IMG/VR virus record: IMGVR_UViG_3300013372_001162
Location: 1 to 23,132 of that record
Length of the DNA stretch: 23,132 nucleotides
From: a virus
Reading direction: 5' to 3' (one strand)
Shown: positions 8,692-17,417 of the stretch, piece after piece
How the letters are laid out: each line of letters begins with the position of its first letter
Position numbering within the stretch: the first letter of the stretch is position 1
Notes under the pieces: generated by a model
Told to the model about the DNA's origin: nothing
The model's database searches: none
What the model saw: only the letters and a program-made list of their open reading frames with translations
Translations under genes and position numbers: made by a program

Positions 8692-8867
8692 TTACTGATT
8701 TTGAGCTGACTGAAGAAGACTTCCTCCAGCAATTTCCTGGGGCGCAAGAATATATGCAAGATGGTTTGGAGTTTGCTAATTGGTGGGATGCCGGTGAAGA
8801 CCCATCTGTGCAAGGCCCTGCCATCAATGTTGCTGACCTGGCCGCAATGAACAAAGGACTTGGATAA
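8688..8867 (+). CDS. 59-residue acidic protein between virion genes
   Basis: ATG at 8688 overlaps the previous stop (ATGA), with AAAGGG 8 bases upstream; its TAA shares one base with the ATG of the 1001-residue gene (TAATG). These overlaps on both sides are strong evidence that it is translated. The product is acidic (about 12 Asp/Glu in 59 residues), with a helical start (TDFELTEEDFLQQF) and a central Trp pair (ANWWDAGED). No family is recognised. A chaperone or capping partner for one of the flanking ejection proteins is conceivable but unsupported. Confidence 0.75.
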   Translation: MITDFELTEEDFLQQFPGAQEYMQDGLEFANWWDAGEDPSVQGPAINVADLAAMNKGLG

Positions 8868-11800
8868 TGGCTATCAAGGGTATTGATACACGCTTAGATG
8901 CGCTGGCCAAATCGATTGAGCAGTCCAACCAGGTAGAGCCTGACCTGGCTGCAATCCAGCCGCCACAAGGTGGAGAGCCAGAGACCGAGCCGGTAGAGGT
9001 TGCAGGTCTTGGTACGGTCATCGAGGTTATTAAAGCTGGTGTCAAACCTGCACGCAAGATACCCGAATCTATGGCCACAGGGGCCGAGCTACAAGAGCAG
9101 GTGGTTAAAGGTGCAGCTGAGTTGGAAAAGGCTCCAAAGCCTGGACTGTTTGCGCCAAAGAAAAAACCCAAAGCAGACCAGCCGGTAACTCCACCTGTTG
9201 AGCAAATTGATAACCCAGTTAACGTCACCACCACCGGAGATGTTCAAACCACATCCGCTGTTGTTGACACGCAAAACGTGGCCCAGGCTGTTGTGCCGCC
9301 AAACCAGCTGGTTATTGAAACTGCCAGCCCGGTGCAGGCAGTCAAGTTCCTATCCGGTGCAGATGCCCCAGCAGTCGGAATTGATTTCAATTTCAACTAC
9401 ATCCAGGGCCCTGAAGATATTGACAAGGCAATCGACAAGGTTAGCCAGGTATTTGCTAAAGAGACGGATGTTGCCAAGCGAGGCGTGCTTAGTGATGAGG
9501 CAGTAAAAGATATGGCTGCCCGGCTAAACATCATGCCCGAAATAATTAAGGCCGGGATTGGCACAACATTTAATGCAGAACAAATGCTGGCAGCTCGCGA
9601 GCTGTTGGTGCGCTCGGCATCAAAGCTAGATGAGCTAACTAAACGGGTCAAAGGTCTTGGACCAAACAAAGAAGATGATGCGTTACTGCTGGAGTTCCGT
9701 AACCAGCTGGCCACCCACGCAGCCATTCAAATGACGGTCAAAGCAGCTCAGACCGAGGTAGCCCGTGCTCTACGTTCTTTCCGATTGCCGGTTGACGGCA
9801 CTACAGGAATTGGAGATCCAGCTGCAATCACAACATTGCTTAATGAAAACGGTGGCCGGTTAAACCTCAAGCAAATGGCAGAGGCTTTTGACACATTAAG
9901 CATGGAAGAGCGAGCTAGGTTTGTGCAGATGGCAGGTGGTGCCTGGAAGAACCTGGGTTCAATCTGGAAAGAGATGTATACCAGCTCGATCATGTATTCG
10001 CCTTCGACCATAGAGCGCAACCTCTATGGCGGCATAATTATGAATTTGACCAGGGGATTTGATACCACCTTTGCAGCTACAGCTGGCAGAGCTTTAGACA
10101 AACCAATTGAAATCGTATTTGGCTCAAAGAGCTCTGACAGGGTCTACGCATCAGAGGCTGCAATTGAGCTGGCCAATTTCTTCTTGGCTGTTCCAAAGGC
10201 TTTTAAGGCTGGTATCAGGGCATTTAAAACTGACAGCCCACAATACGCCGGGAAGGATGCTGACAAAGTACCAATGCCAGCCCTGTCATCTAGACTGTTT
10301 GCTGACCCGAATACCCCGACAGCCCAGGCTGTAGACTTTATGGGCAAGGCTATTCGCTTGCCATTCCGGGCCATGCTAGCTGGCGATGAGTTTGCCAAGG
10401 CAACGGTAGCTCAGATGGAAACGCGCAGGCTGGCAGCACGCCAGGCGTTTCTTGCAATAGACAATGGAGTTCCGGTTGACCAGGCAATTGATGGCATGGT
10501 TATGCAGATCACCAACCCAGATGCCAAGATATTGCAGCGAGTAGACGATTCGGTCAAAGAGGCTACGTTCCAAAGCGACATGGGCCAGATTGGCAATACC
10601 ATGCTCATGGTTCGTAACCGTCTTGGCCCGGTTGGTACCGTGCTAGCTCCGTTTGTTAAGACCGTGGTTAACGTAGAGAAAGAGCTCTTTAAACGCACCC
10701 CGTTTGCGCCGGTTATGAAAGAGGTCAGAGACGAGCTGGCAGCTGGTGGCGCACGCCGTCAGATGGCATTAGGCAAGATGTCAATGGGTAGCTCATTTAT
10801 GGGTTTTGTCTATTACCTTGCTTTAGACGGAACAATTACCGGCGCAGGGCCAACCGACCCAAAACGCAAAGAATTTTTGCGCCAGACCAATCCAGGATGG
10901 CAACCGTTTTCTATTAATTTTGGAGATGGCGTATATCGTTCATACGCTGGATTAGAGCCGTTTGGTGGGCTGATGGGTATGGCGGCATCATTGGCAGAAG
11001 TTGGGTCGGTTTACGCCAAAGACGATGACACCGATTGGACTGATCTATTACTTTATTCTGCGCTATTGCCATTTAAATATATTGGCGAATTGCCATTTAT
11101 GTCTGGTATGGCAAACTTTACTAGCATGATTGAGGAGCTAAAACGCGACCCAACAGGCGAGCGTGCGTCAGCTGCGGCCAACAAGTTCTTTGGCGGCATA
11201 GCTCAGAACTTCCCTGCTGGGATGGTTCCGATACCAACACCAGCTGGTGCCTTAATACGTCAAATTGAAACCACCATAGATCCAACGCAACGCCAGGTCA
11301 GGGTTGACCCAAGCTTACCGGCAGACGAAAGATATTTTGATTTTCTCTATCGAACCTGGGCAGCTAAAAACATTAGCTCCGGAGCCCCAACAAGAAACGT
11401 CTGGGGCAAGGAAGTTCGGCAAGATAACGGGCCGCTTTACTGGATCTTCCCTTTCTATACCAAGGAATCGGAGCTGGACACAATCGACAAGAAGATTGTG
11501 GAGCTGGCCAGGATTACAGGCAAGCAGCCAATATCCTTGCCAGAGCGAAACGTGGCCAACATTGCCATGAACGATGCCGAATACTCAGACCTAATTTTGA
11601 CCATGAACAAGATCACGGTTGAGGGCAGGGGCTACAAGCAGGCTGTGGCCGAGGTGCTTTCCTCCGGGGAGACGGCAAGTGATCTTGCAGGCAGAAGGTA
11701 CCAGGGGCCAGTTGACCGGCTATCCAAGATCAAGGAAGACTTTAAAGAGATGGCTTTCCAAGACCCAGGGTTCCAAGCCAAATACCCAGACCTGGTTAAA

Positions 11801-11872
11801 AACGTGATGAAAAACCAGTTTAGGGCCAAGAACAAATTTCTTAAAGAAAAGCGCGAGCCGGTAGAAGATTAA
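8867..11872 (+). CDS. Large ejection-type internal virion protein (gp16 position)
   Basis: 1001 residues, ATG with AAAGGA about 8 bases upstream. Residues 1-135 are Pro/Glu/Val-rich and look disordered. 165-310 are helical and charged, and 335-560 contain repeated amphipathic helices (for example GDEFAKATVAQMETRRLAAR). The best conserved block is about 580-735: LGPVGTVLAPFVKTVVNVEK, a hydrophobic stretch SSFMGFVYYLALDG (about 642-656), then RQTNPGWQPFSI and YRSYAGLEPFGGLMG. I associate this NPGWQPFSI...LEPFG block with very large phage ejection or polyvalent-type proteins. No lytic transglycosylase motif like that of T7 gp16 is visible. The Lys-rich C-terminus resembles a DNA-facing tail. Position and size favour the gp16 equivalent that helps carry DNA across the envelope. 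Confidence 0.7.
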   Translation: MAIKGIDTRLDALAKSIEQSNQVEPDLAAIQPPQGGEPETEPVEVAGLGTVIEVIKAGVKPARKIPESMATGAELQEQVVKGAAELEKAPKPGLFAPKKKPKADQPVTPPVEQIDNPVNVTTTGDVQTTSAVVDTQNVAQAVVPPNQLVIETASPVQAVKFLSGADAPAVGIDFNFNYIQGPEDIDKAIDKVSQVFAKETDVAKRGVLSDEAVKDMAARLNIMPEIIKAGIGTTFNAEQMLAARELLVRSASKLDELTKRVKGLGPNKEDDALLLEFRNQLATHAAIQMTVKAAQTEVARALRSFRLPVDGTTGIGDPAAITTLLNENGGRLNLKQMAEAFDTLSMEERARFVQMAGGAWKNLGSIWKEMYTSSIMYSPSTIERNLYGGIIMNLTRGFDTTFAATAGRALDKPIEIVFGSKSSDRVYASEAAIELANFFLAVPKAFKAGIRAFKTDSPQYAGKDADKVPMPALSSRLFADPNTPTAQAVDFMGKAIRLPFRAMLAGDEFAKATVAQMETRRLAARQAFLAIDNGVPVDQAIDGMVMQITNPDAKILQRVDDSVKEATFQSDMGQIGNTMLMVRNRLGPVGTVLAPFVKTVVNVEKELFKRTPFAPVMKEVRDELAAGGARRQMALGKMSMGSSFMGFVYYLALDGTITGAGPTDPKRKEFLRQTNPGWQPFSINFGDGVYRSYAGLEPFGGLMGMAASLAEVGSVYAKDDDTDWTDLLLYSALLPFKYIGELPFMSGMANFTSMIEELKRDPTGERASAAANKFFGGIAQNFPAGMVPIPTPAGALIRQIETTIDPTQRQVRVDPSLPADERYFDFLYRTWAAKNISSGAPTRNVWGKEVRQDNGPLYWIFPFYTKESELDTIDKKIVELARITGKQPISLPERNVANIAMNDAEYSDLILTMNKITVEGRGYKQAVAEVLSSGETASDLAGRRYQGPVDRLSKIKEDFKEMAFQDPGFQAKYPDLVKNVMKNQFRAKNKFLKEKREPVED

Positions 11873-11912
11873 TGAAATAACCACTAGATTTGCGTATTGA
11901 AAGGATTGAGAT
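11873..11912 (+). promoter_or_regulatory. Leader before the tail fibre, with ribosome-binding site
   Basis: This 40-base AT-rich spacer is the longest gap in the plus-strand gene series. AAGGA at 11901-11905 stands 7 bases before the fibre ATG. No hairpin with a T-tract and no convincing promoter box is visible, so it is best read as a translation start region only. Confidence 0.5.
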
Positions 11913-13637
11913 ATGCCAGTACCTATTAGCAACGTCACCCGCCGAGTAGTGCTTGCCGCCTCCGGGCTCGGGCCGTACTCCTTTACCTTTGAGATCCTGG
12001 CCAACACAGATATCTCTGTGTACAAGGACGATACCCTGCTGACGTTGACCACGGACTACACGGTTACGATCAATTCCAACGGCACCGGCTTTGTGACCCT
12101 GGTGGCAACACCTACCGGGGCAACACAGATTGCCATCGTTGGTGACCGGGCGATCCAGCGCACCTCAGACTTTGTGACGGGCGGTGACCTGTTTGCCAAT
12201 ACGATTAACGATGAGCTCGACAGCTTGACCATCTTTGCCCAGCAGAATGCAGAGGGTGTAGACAGGGCTCTGAAGGCTCCGCAGACTGACCCGACCAGCA
12301 TTAGCATGACCCTGCCACGGGCGAGCTCACGGGCCGGCAAGGTGCTCTCCTTTGACAGCAACGGCAATCCTGCGGCGGTGGACTACATTGGTACTAACCG
12401 TGGGAACTGGGCGGCAGGCGTGGCGTACAACCAGCGGGACATCGCCAAGGATACGACTAACGACAACATCTACCAGGTTCTAACCCCGCACACTTCTGCT
12501 GGCTCCCTGCCTCTTTCAAGTAACGCCGACATTGGTAAGTGGGCGTTATTGGTTGACGCAGCAGCCGCCAGCTCATCAGCCACGGCAGCAGCAGCCAGCG
12601 CATCTGCCGCATCAACGTCTGCGTCTAATGCCTCGACCTCGGCTAGCAATGCCAGCACTTCTGCTAGCAACGCATCAACCTCAGCAAGCAATGCTTCAAC
12701 TAGCGCATCCAATGCATCGACCAGCGCAGCCGCCGCAGCTTCAGCTTTGGCTCAGACCCTAACCGCATACGACAACTTCGATGACCGCTACCTGGGTGCT
12801 AAGTCTAGCGACCCGGCACTCGACAATGACGGTAATGCCCTGGTGGCTGGTGCTTTGTATTTTGATACAACCAGCGCAGGCATGAAGGTCTACACAGGAT
12901 CAGCGTGGGTATTGGCATATGTATCTGGTGGCGGGTTCTTAGCATCGTCAAACAATCTATCTGAGCTCACCGCCACGGCTGGCACGGCCAGGACTAACAT
13001 TGGCCTGGGTACAGGTGATAGCCCACAGTTCACGGCGGTCAACGTAGGCAACGCATCTGACACAACCGTAACCCGTGTGTCTGCCGGGGTGATTGCGGTT
13101 GAGGGTAGCAACGTCTTGATGGCCAGCAACATTGGAACGAGCGTTCAGGCATACGATGCACAGCTAGCTGACATTGCAGGGTTGACCCCGACAGACAATG
13201 GCGTAGTGATTGGCAACGGTACTAACTTCGTAGTCGAATCTGGCGCAACGCTAAAGACCTCGCTTGGCCTGACCATCGGCACAGACGTTCAAGCCTATGA
13301 CGCAGACACGGCTAAGACTGACGTAGCCCAGACCTTTACGGCATCACAGCGTGGCACAGTAACGACTGATAACGATGGCTCATTCGACCTGTCGGTGACT
13401 AACAACTTTGCCTGCACACCTACTGGCTCATTTACTCTGACGTTTACCAACATGACCGCAGGCCAGAGTGGATTCATCCTCTTGGTCAACGGTAGCAACT
13501 ACACCGTGTCTGCTCATGCGAATACCAAGGTAGTGTCTGGATCGCTGACCACAATATCAGCAACGGGTACATATCTGCTGTCGTACTGGACTAACGGTAC
13601 TAACACCTATGTAGTCAACTCAGGAGCACTAGCTTGA
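11913..13637 (+). CDS. Tail fibre with T7-like N-terminal adapter
   Basis: 574 residues. Residues 1-130 match the T7 gp17-type N-terminal adapter that docks fibres on the tail (VYKDDTLLTLTTDYTV, FVTLVATPTGATQIAIVGDRA, FANTINDELDSLTIFAQQNAEGVDRA). Residues 160-213 form a short Trp/Tyr module (NWAAGVAYNQRDIAKD...NIYQVLTPH) common in fibres. An Ala/Ser/Thr/Asn repeat occupies 233-274. It is followed by a widespread podoviral fibre module (YDNFDDRYLGAKSSDPALDN, then GALYFDT and KVYTGSAWVLAY). The C-terminal third is beta-rich. No endosialidase-type catalytic motif or self-cleaving chaperone domain is visible. The following large protein starts within its stop codon, so this fibre may act as the stalk that carries it. 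Confidence 0.88.
   Translation: MPVPISNVTRRVVLAASGLGPYSFTFEILANTDISVYKDDTLLTLTTDYTVTINSNGTGFVTLVATPTGATQIAIVGDRAIQRTSDFVTGGDLFANTINDELDSLTIFAQQNAEGVDRALKAPQTDPTSISMTLPRASSRAGKVLSFDSNGNPAAVDYIGTNRGNWAAGVAYNQRDIAKDTTNDNIYQVLTPHTSAGSLPLSSNADIGKWALLVDAAAASSSATAAAASASAASTSASNASTSASNASTSASNASTSASNASTSASNASTSAAAAASALAQTLTAYDNFDDRYLGAKSSDPALDNDGNALVAGALYFDTTSAGMKVYTGSAWVLAYVSGGGFLASSNNLSELTATAGTARTNIGLGTGDSPQFTAVNVGNASDTTVTRVSAGVIAVEGSNVLMASNIGTSVQAYDAQLADIAGLTPTDNGVVIGNGTNFVVESGATLKTSLGLTIGTDVQAYDADTAKTDVAQTFTASQRGTVTTDNDGSFDLSVTNNFACTPTGSFTLTFTNMTAGQSGFILLVNGSNYTVSAHANTKVVSGSLTTISATGTYLLSYWTNGTNTYVVNSGALA
12609..12734 (+). repeat. 21-base tandem repeat coding (ASTSASN)5 plus ASTSAAA
   Basis: Six in-frame 21-base units begin at 12609, 12630, 12651, 12672, 12693 and 12714. 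The first five encode the identical heptad Ala-Ser-Thr-Ser-Ala-Ser-Asn, and the sixth ends Ala-Ala-Ala. Each unit uses a different set of synonymous codons (Ser as tca, tcg, tct, agc and tcc), so the repeat is exact in protein and diverged in DNA. It probably forms a flexible or coiled shaft segment in the tail fibre. Confidence 0.95.
13622..13626 (+). promoter_or_regulatory. Ribosome-binding site for the TTG start at 13634
   Basis: AGGAG lies 7 bases before a TTG that overlaps the fibre stop (TTGA). It fixes TTG as the start of the large receptor-binding candidate; no ATG or GTG nearby is better placed. Confidence 0.7.
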
Positions 13638-16600
13638 GCGTCTTACCAGTAGGATTTGGCTCTGCCACCAATGGCGGGGGTTTTAATGTTGAGCGCAGTC
13701 TCAGGTTCAATAGCGCAGACACGGCGTATCTGAATAGGACTCCAGCAAGTGCTAGTAACCGCAAGACATTTACTTGGTCTGGTTGGGTAAAACGTGGAGC
13801 ATTATCAAGTAGTGCATCTTACTTTTTGTTTGCCGCAGGTTCGTTTGCTGGCTCTACAAACACATCAATCCGTATCCTCAACGACTCAATAAACATTTAC
13901 TGGGGTGGAGCTGGCGGCCCTCAATGGACGGCTACTGCGGTATTGCGTGACCCGTCTGCTTGGTATCACCTTGTATTTGCTTTTGATACAACCCAAGCAA
14001 CATTTGGAAACAGATTAAAACTGTATGTTAATGGTGTTCAGTCTACTGTTTGGTCTTTGCAAGAAACTGGTGGTTTAACAGCGCAGAATTCTGACTTGTA
14101 CATTAACAATAACCAACAACATAATCTTGGTGCAAGCGGTACTCCGGGCAATTACTTTGACGGTTACATGACCGAAGTAAACTTCATTGACGGTCAAGCC
14201 CTAACGCCATCCTCATTTGGTGAAACAGATTCTGCAACTGGTGTATGGAAGCCTAAAGTCTTCTCAGGCACATATGGTACTAACGGGTTCTACCTACCAT
14301 TCAAGACAGCAAGCCAATGGTCTGGATTCTTTGATGGTACTGGTGATAAGTTAACCAGCAGCACAAACGCTATTGCCGCTACTGGAGAGTTCTCGGTAGA
14401 AGCTTGGGTTTATCAAACTGCAAGAACAGTAACATCAGACCAGCATATCTTTAGCCAATACACAAGCGGAGCTACTGCTGGAAGGTGGTATTTAAGATTT
14501 AACGGAACAACAGTTGCGTTTACAACAGGATTGGGAACGTCTGTATCCTGTGCAACTACTGTCAATACAGGTACTTGGTATCATGTCTGTGTTACAAGAG
14601 ATTCTAGCAATCGTGTACGGGTATTTTTAAATGGCGTTCTGGATGGAACTGCGGTTATTTCTGGTTCTTTGGACACAGCCGCTTCTACTATTGGCGCAAC
14701 GCAAACAGCAAACTATTGGCAGGGATATATTAGTAATGTCCGTGCAGTAAGCGGACAGATTCCAACTGCATACCAAACCTCTAGCACAACTGTTGGCGCA
14801 AGTATCTTTACACCAAGCACCTCACAGCTTACGGCAGTAAGTGGCACTTCTCTGCTTACCTGCCAGTCAAGTACGTTTGTTGATAATAGCGGTCTTAGCA
14901 GAACAATTACAACAGCAGGTGATGTAATAACTCAGCAGTTCTCACCGTTCACGCTAGACGTAACTGATGACCACTCAGGACAAGGCAATCATTGGATTCC
15001 TAACAACCTAGACCTGCGTACTACTGGTGTTGGTGCGGACATTATGGTTGATGTGCCCACATCCTACGGGACAGATACTGGTGTTGGTGGTGAGGTGCGT
15101 GGAAATTACTGTACGCTGAATCCGCTTGATAAGACTGCGGCAGTAACGCTATCAAACGGCAATCTTCAAGCACTTCTTAATGGCATCAACTATTTTGCAA
15201 AGTCTACAATAGCAATTTCGTCTGGCAAGTGGTACTGGGAAGTTACTGCTTCAGCAACCGCAGAAGATATGATTGGAATTACAAAAGCGGATGTAGCAAC
15301 AACTGGTTATTTCGGAAGTCAAGCAACAAGTTACGGATATTACAAAACCAATGGTAATAAGTTCAACAGCGCAACTGGTACGGCATATGGAGCAACATAT
15401 GCAAGTGGTGACATCATTGGTGTTGCTTTAGACCTAGATGCTGGAACACTAACTTATTACAAAAACGGTGTTAGTCAGGGAACAGCATTTACTGGTTTGT
15501 CTGGTACTTTCTTTGCTGGTGTCAGCACCGCTGGTACTGGAGGCACTCAGACAATCAACTTCGGTCAAAGAGCCTTTGCCTACACCGCCCCCTCTGGCTT
15601 CAAAGCACTCTGCACACAGAATCTGCCTCCTGTGACTATTGGTGCAACTAGCACAACACAGGCGAATGATTACATGAATGTGGTGACATATACCGCCACT
15701 CCCGGCACGGGTGCAACTATTTCTGGTGTAGGTTTTCAACCAGATTTATTATGGGTAAAAAATAGAGATAACGTAGAAGCGCACTATTGGCAAGATTCAG
15801 TTAGGGGATTTAGTCCTTCTACTAATGTAACAAAAATGCTTAAGAGTAATTCAACTGCTGCGGAATCCAGTTTACCAGACATAACCTGTACTACAACATC
15901 TGATGGTTTTACTGTTGTTGATAGTTCACCCGGAGTGGATGAATTTTGGTTTACTAATAGGACTTATGTTGGTTGGTGTTGGAAAGCCAACGGTGCTGGC
16001 TCATCTAATACAGACGGGCAGATAACATCTACCGTTTCTGTAAATACTACTTCAAAGTTCTCGATTGTTACTTATACAGGTAATGGAAGTGCTAATCAAA
16101 CAGTAGGTCACGGATTAGGTGTTGTTCCAACTTTTGGAATTCTTAAAGACAGAGACACTAATAGCAACAACGACCAATGGCAAGTGTTCCATACTGGTTC
16201 TGGTGACAACTATGCATATTTATCTACAACTGCGGCGTTTACTGGTACGGCACAGTTTTATCCAACAACAGCCAGTAGCACTACTGTAACTGTTGGAAGA
16301 GATGTTGCCGCCACAACAAACGAAAGCGGCGATAGGTTTGTTATGTATCTGTTTGCAGATGTAGATGGATACAGCAAAGCGTTTTCATACGCCTCAAACA
16401 ACTCCGCTGATAATGCCTTTGTCTATCTAGGATTTAGACCACGGTGGATTATGATTAAGTCTGAATCCGCTGGCGGCACAAACCTTGATTGGGTTATCTA
16501 TGACACGGCTAGGATGACTTACAACTACATTGCTAATACAGAACTTCGTGCAAATCTAACAACAACAGAAGGTGGACTTGCCCGTAACCCGCCAATTGAC

Positions 16601-16714
16601 ATCCTATCAAACGGATTCAAAGTTCGTGGTAGTGGCGGTGAAATTGGAAGTTCAACTTTATATGTAGGAATGGCTTTTGCCGAGACACCCTTTAAGTATT
16701 CTCTTGCGAGGTAA
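13634..16714 (+). CDS. LamG/SPRY receptor-binding tail protein candidate
   Basis: 1026 residues, TTG start overlapping the fibre stop. Residues 1-20 are a Gly/Asn-rich lead. Two LamG/concanavalin-like domains follow: 22-197 (FTWSGWVKRG, WYHLVFAFD, LYVNGVQ, YFDGYMTEVNFIDGQAL) and 232-370 (FSVEAWVYQ, WYHVCVTRD, VFLNGVLDG, YWQGYISNVRAV). A SPRY-like domain spans 505-655 (GKWYWEVT, DIIGVALDLDAGTLTYYKNG, FFAGVS). The last third holds three copies of one module (683-785, 808-910, 925-1015) sharing a Gly-x-x-Pro-hydrophobic-Lys core: GFQPDLLWVKNR, LGVVPTFGILKDRD, GFRPRWIMIKSES. These folds bind glycans or proteins, so host recognition is likely. GC is lower than in the flanks (about 38-40 % in sampled lines) and CAGCTG is absent, suggesting exchange. 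It could alternatively be a decoration protein. Confidence 0.82.
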   Translation: MSVLPVGFGSATNGGGFNVERSLRFNSADTAYLNRTPASASNRKTFTWSGWVKRGALSSSASYFLFAAGSFAGSTNTSIRILNDSINIYWGGAGGPQWTATAVLRDPSAWYHLVFAFDTTQATFGNRLKLYVNGVQSTVWSLQETGGLTAQNSDLYINNNQQHNLGASGTPGNYFDGYMTEVNFIDGQALTPSSFGETDSATGVWKPKVFSGTYGTNGFYLPFKTASQWSGFFDGTGDKLTSSTNAIAATGEFSVEAWVYQTARTVTSDQHIFSQYTSGATAGRWYLRFNGTTVAFTTGLGTSVSCATTVNTGTWYHVCVTRDSSNRVRVFLNGVLDGTAVISGSLDTAASTIGATQTANYWQGYISNVRAVSGQIPTAYQTSSTTVGASIFTPSTSQLTAVSGTSLLTCQSSTFVDNSGLSRTITTAGDVITQQFSPFTLDVTDDHSGQGNHWIPNNLDLRTTGVGADIMVDVPTSYGTDTGVGGEVRGNYCTLNPLDKTAAVTLSNGNLQALLNGINYFAKSTIAISSGKWYWEVTASATAEDMIGITKADVATTGYFGSQATSYGYYKTNGNKFNSATGTAYGATYASGDIIGVALDLDAGTLTYYKNGVSQGTAFTGLSGTFFAGVSTAGTGGTQTINFGQRAFAYTAPSGFKALCTQNLPPVTIGATSTTQANDYMNVVTYTATPGTGATISGVGFQPDLLWVKNRDNVEAHYWQDSVRGFSPSTNVTKMLKSNSTAAESSLPDITCTTTSDGFTVVDSSPGVDEFWFTNRTYVGWCWKANGAGSSNTDGQITSTVSVNTTSKFSIVTYTGNGSANQTVGHGLGVVPTFGILKDRDTNSNNDQWQVFHTGSGDNYAYLSTTAAFTGTAQFYPTTASSTTVTVGRDVAATTNESGDRFVMYLFADVDGYSKAFSYASNNSADNAFVYLGFRPRWIMIKSESAGGTNLDWVIYDTARMTYNYIANTELRANLTTTEGGLARNPPIDILSNGFKVRGSGGEIGSSTLYVGMAFAETPFKYSLAR

Positions 16715-16716
16715 TT

Positions 16717-17232
16717 ATGTTTCAACTAAACGGTAACCCAATCTCAATCGACTCTGAACAAGTCATCGGTGGCATACGCTATCCACACCTGCGTGACCCT
16801 GCCCTGCGTGAGCAGTTAGGCGTGACTGAGGTAGCAGATGCACCTGACTATGACCAGCGGTTCTATTGGGGCGTAGGTAATTCCAAACTCCTAAATGACC
16901 GTGAGGAAGTAGACCAAGACGGCAACCCCATGTACGTCAAGGTTTACGATGCGGCCACACAAAGCATGGTTGACTCGACAGAGCGTCTAATCACCAAGGG
17001 ACTCAAGAGCCAATGGATTGCACAGGTCAAAGACACGGCTGGCAAGATGCTTGCCCAGACTGATTGGATGGTTATCCGTAAAGCAGAGCGAAACGTAGAC
17101 ATACCCGCAGATGTGGTCACAAAGCGTGCGGCGATTGTGGCCGAGTGCGACAGGTTAGAAGCTGCGATTGCGGCTTGCGCTGTGGTTGAGGAACTGATTG
17201 TGGTGGTTAGCAACCAGAACTGGGGTGAGTGA
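16717..17232 (+). CDS. Tail-fibre-assembly-like protein
   Basis: 171 residues, ATG with GAGG about 7 bases upstream, two bases after the receptor-binding gene. The N-terminus (GGIRYPHLRDPALREQLGVTEVAD, then FYWGVGN) is typical of small proteins encoded directly after podoviral fibres. The C-terminal part has the recurring motif MLAQTDWMVIRKAERNVDIP (113-132), followed by a helical stretch, as seen in tail-fibre assembly and DUF4376-like proteins. It probably acts as a chaperone or tip partner for the upstream fibre proteins. No enzyme motif is visible. Confidence 0.65.
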   Translation: MFQLNGNPISIDSEQVIGGIRYPHLRDPALREQLGVTEVADAPDYDQRFYWGVGNSKLLNDREEVDQDGNPMYVKVYDAATQSMVDSTERLITKGLKSQWIAQVKDTAGKMLAQTDWMVIRKAERNVDIPADVVTKRAAIVAECDRLEAAIAACAVVEELIVVVSNQNWGE

Positions 17233-17417
17233 TGGCAAGCATTGGCGAGGTCAAGGGGCAGCTCGATACGCATGAGGCGGTATGCGCTGAAAGGTATCTT
17301 GGGATAAACGCCAGGCTCAAGCGCATCGAGGTTGGTTTGATCGCCGGTGCTAGTGCCTTGATCGGAGCTATGGGGTGGGCAATCAATCTGCTGATTGGCC
17401 TGGTCGCAAAGCTGTGA
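17232..17417 (+). CDS. Small XhlA/holin-like membrane protein
   Basis: 61 residues from the ATG at 17232, which shares a base with the previous TGA; a GTG at 17229 would add one Met and cannot be excluded. Residues 1-32 are a polar helix (VKGQLDTHEAVCAERY...RLKRIE) and 33-60 are hydrophobic with Gly and Ala (GLIAGASALIGAMGWAINLL), enough for one membrane pass. This amphipathic helix plus C-terminal membrane segment resembles XhlA-type haemolysin/holin accessory proteins. It is the first gene after the tail genes, where podoviruses often begin the lysis region. The following 28-codon frame overlaps by GTGA. Confidence 0.6.
   Translation: MASIGEVKGQLDTHEAVCAERYLGINARLKRIEVGLIAGASALIGAMGWAINLLIGLVAKL

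Noticed and set aside
12056-12712. Minus-strand frames of 80-103 codons opposite the fibre
   Set aside because: Ala/Val/Leu-rich antisense of the Ala/Ser repeat and adapter domain; typical shadow frames.
12609-12734. CRISPR-like or minisatellite reading of the 21-base repeat
   Set aside because: Units are contiguous and in frame, diverged in DNA and exact in protein, with no spacers; it is a coding repeat of the fibre shaft.
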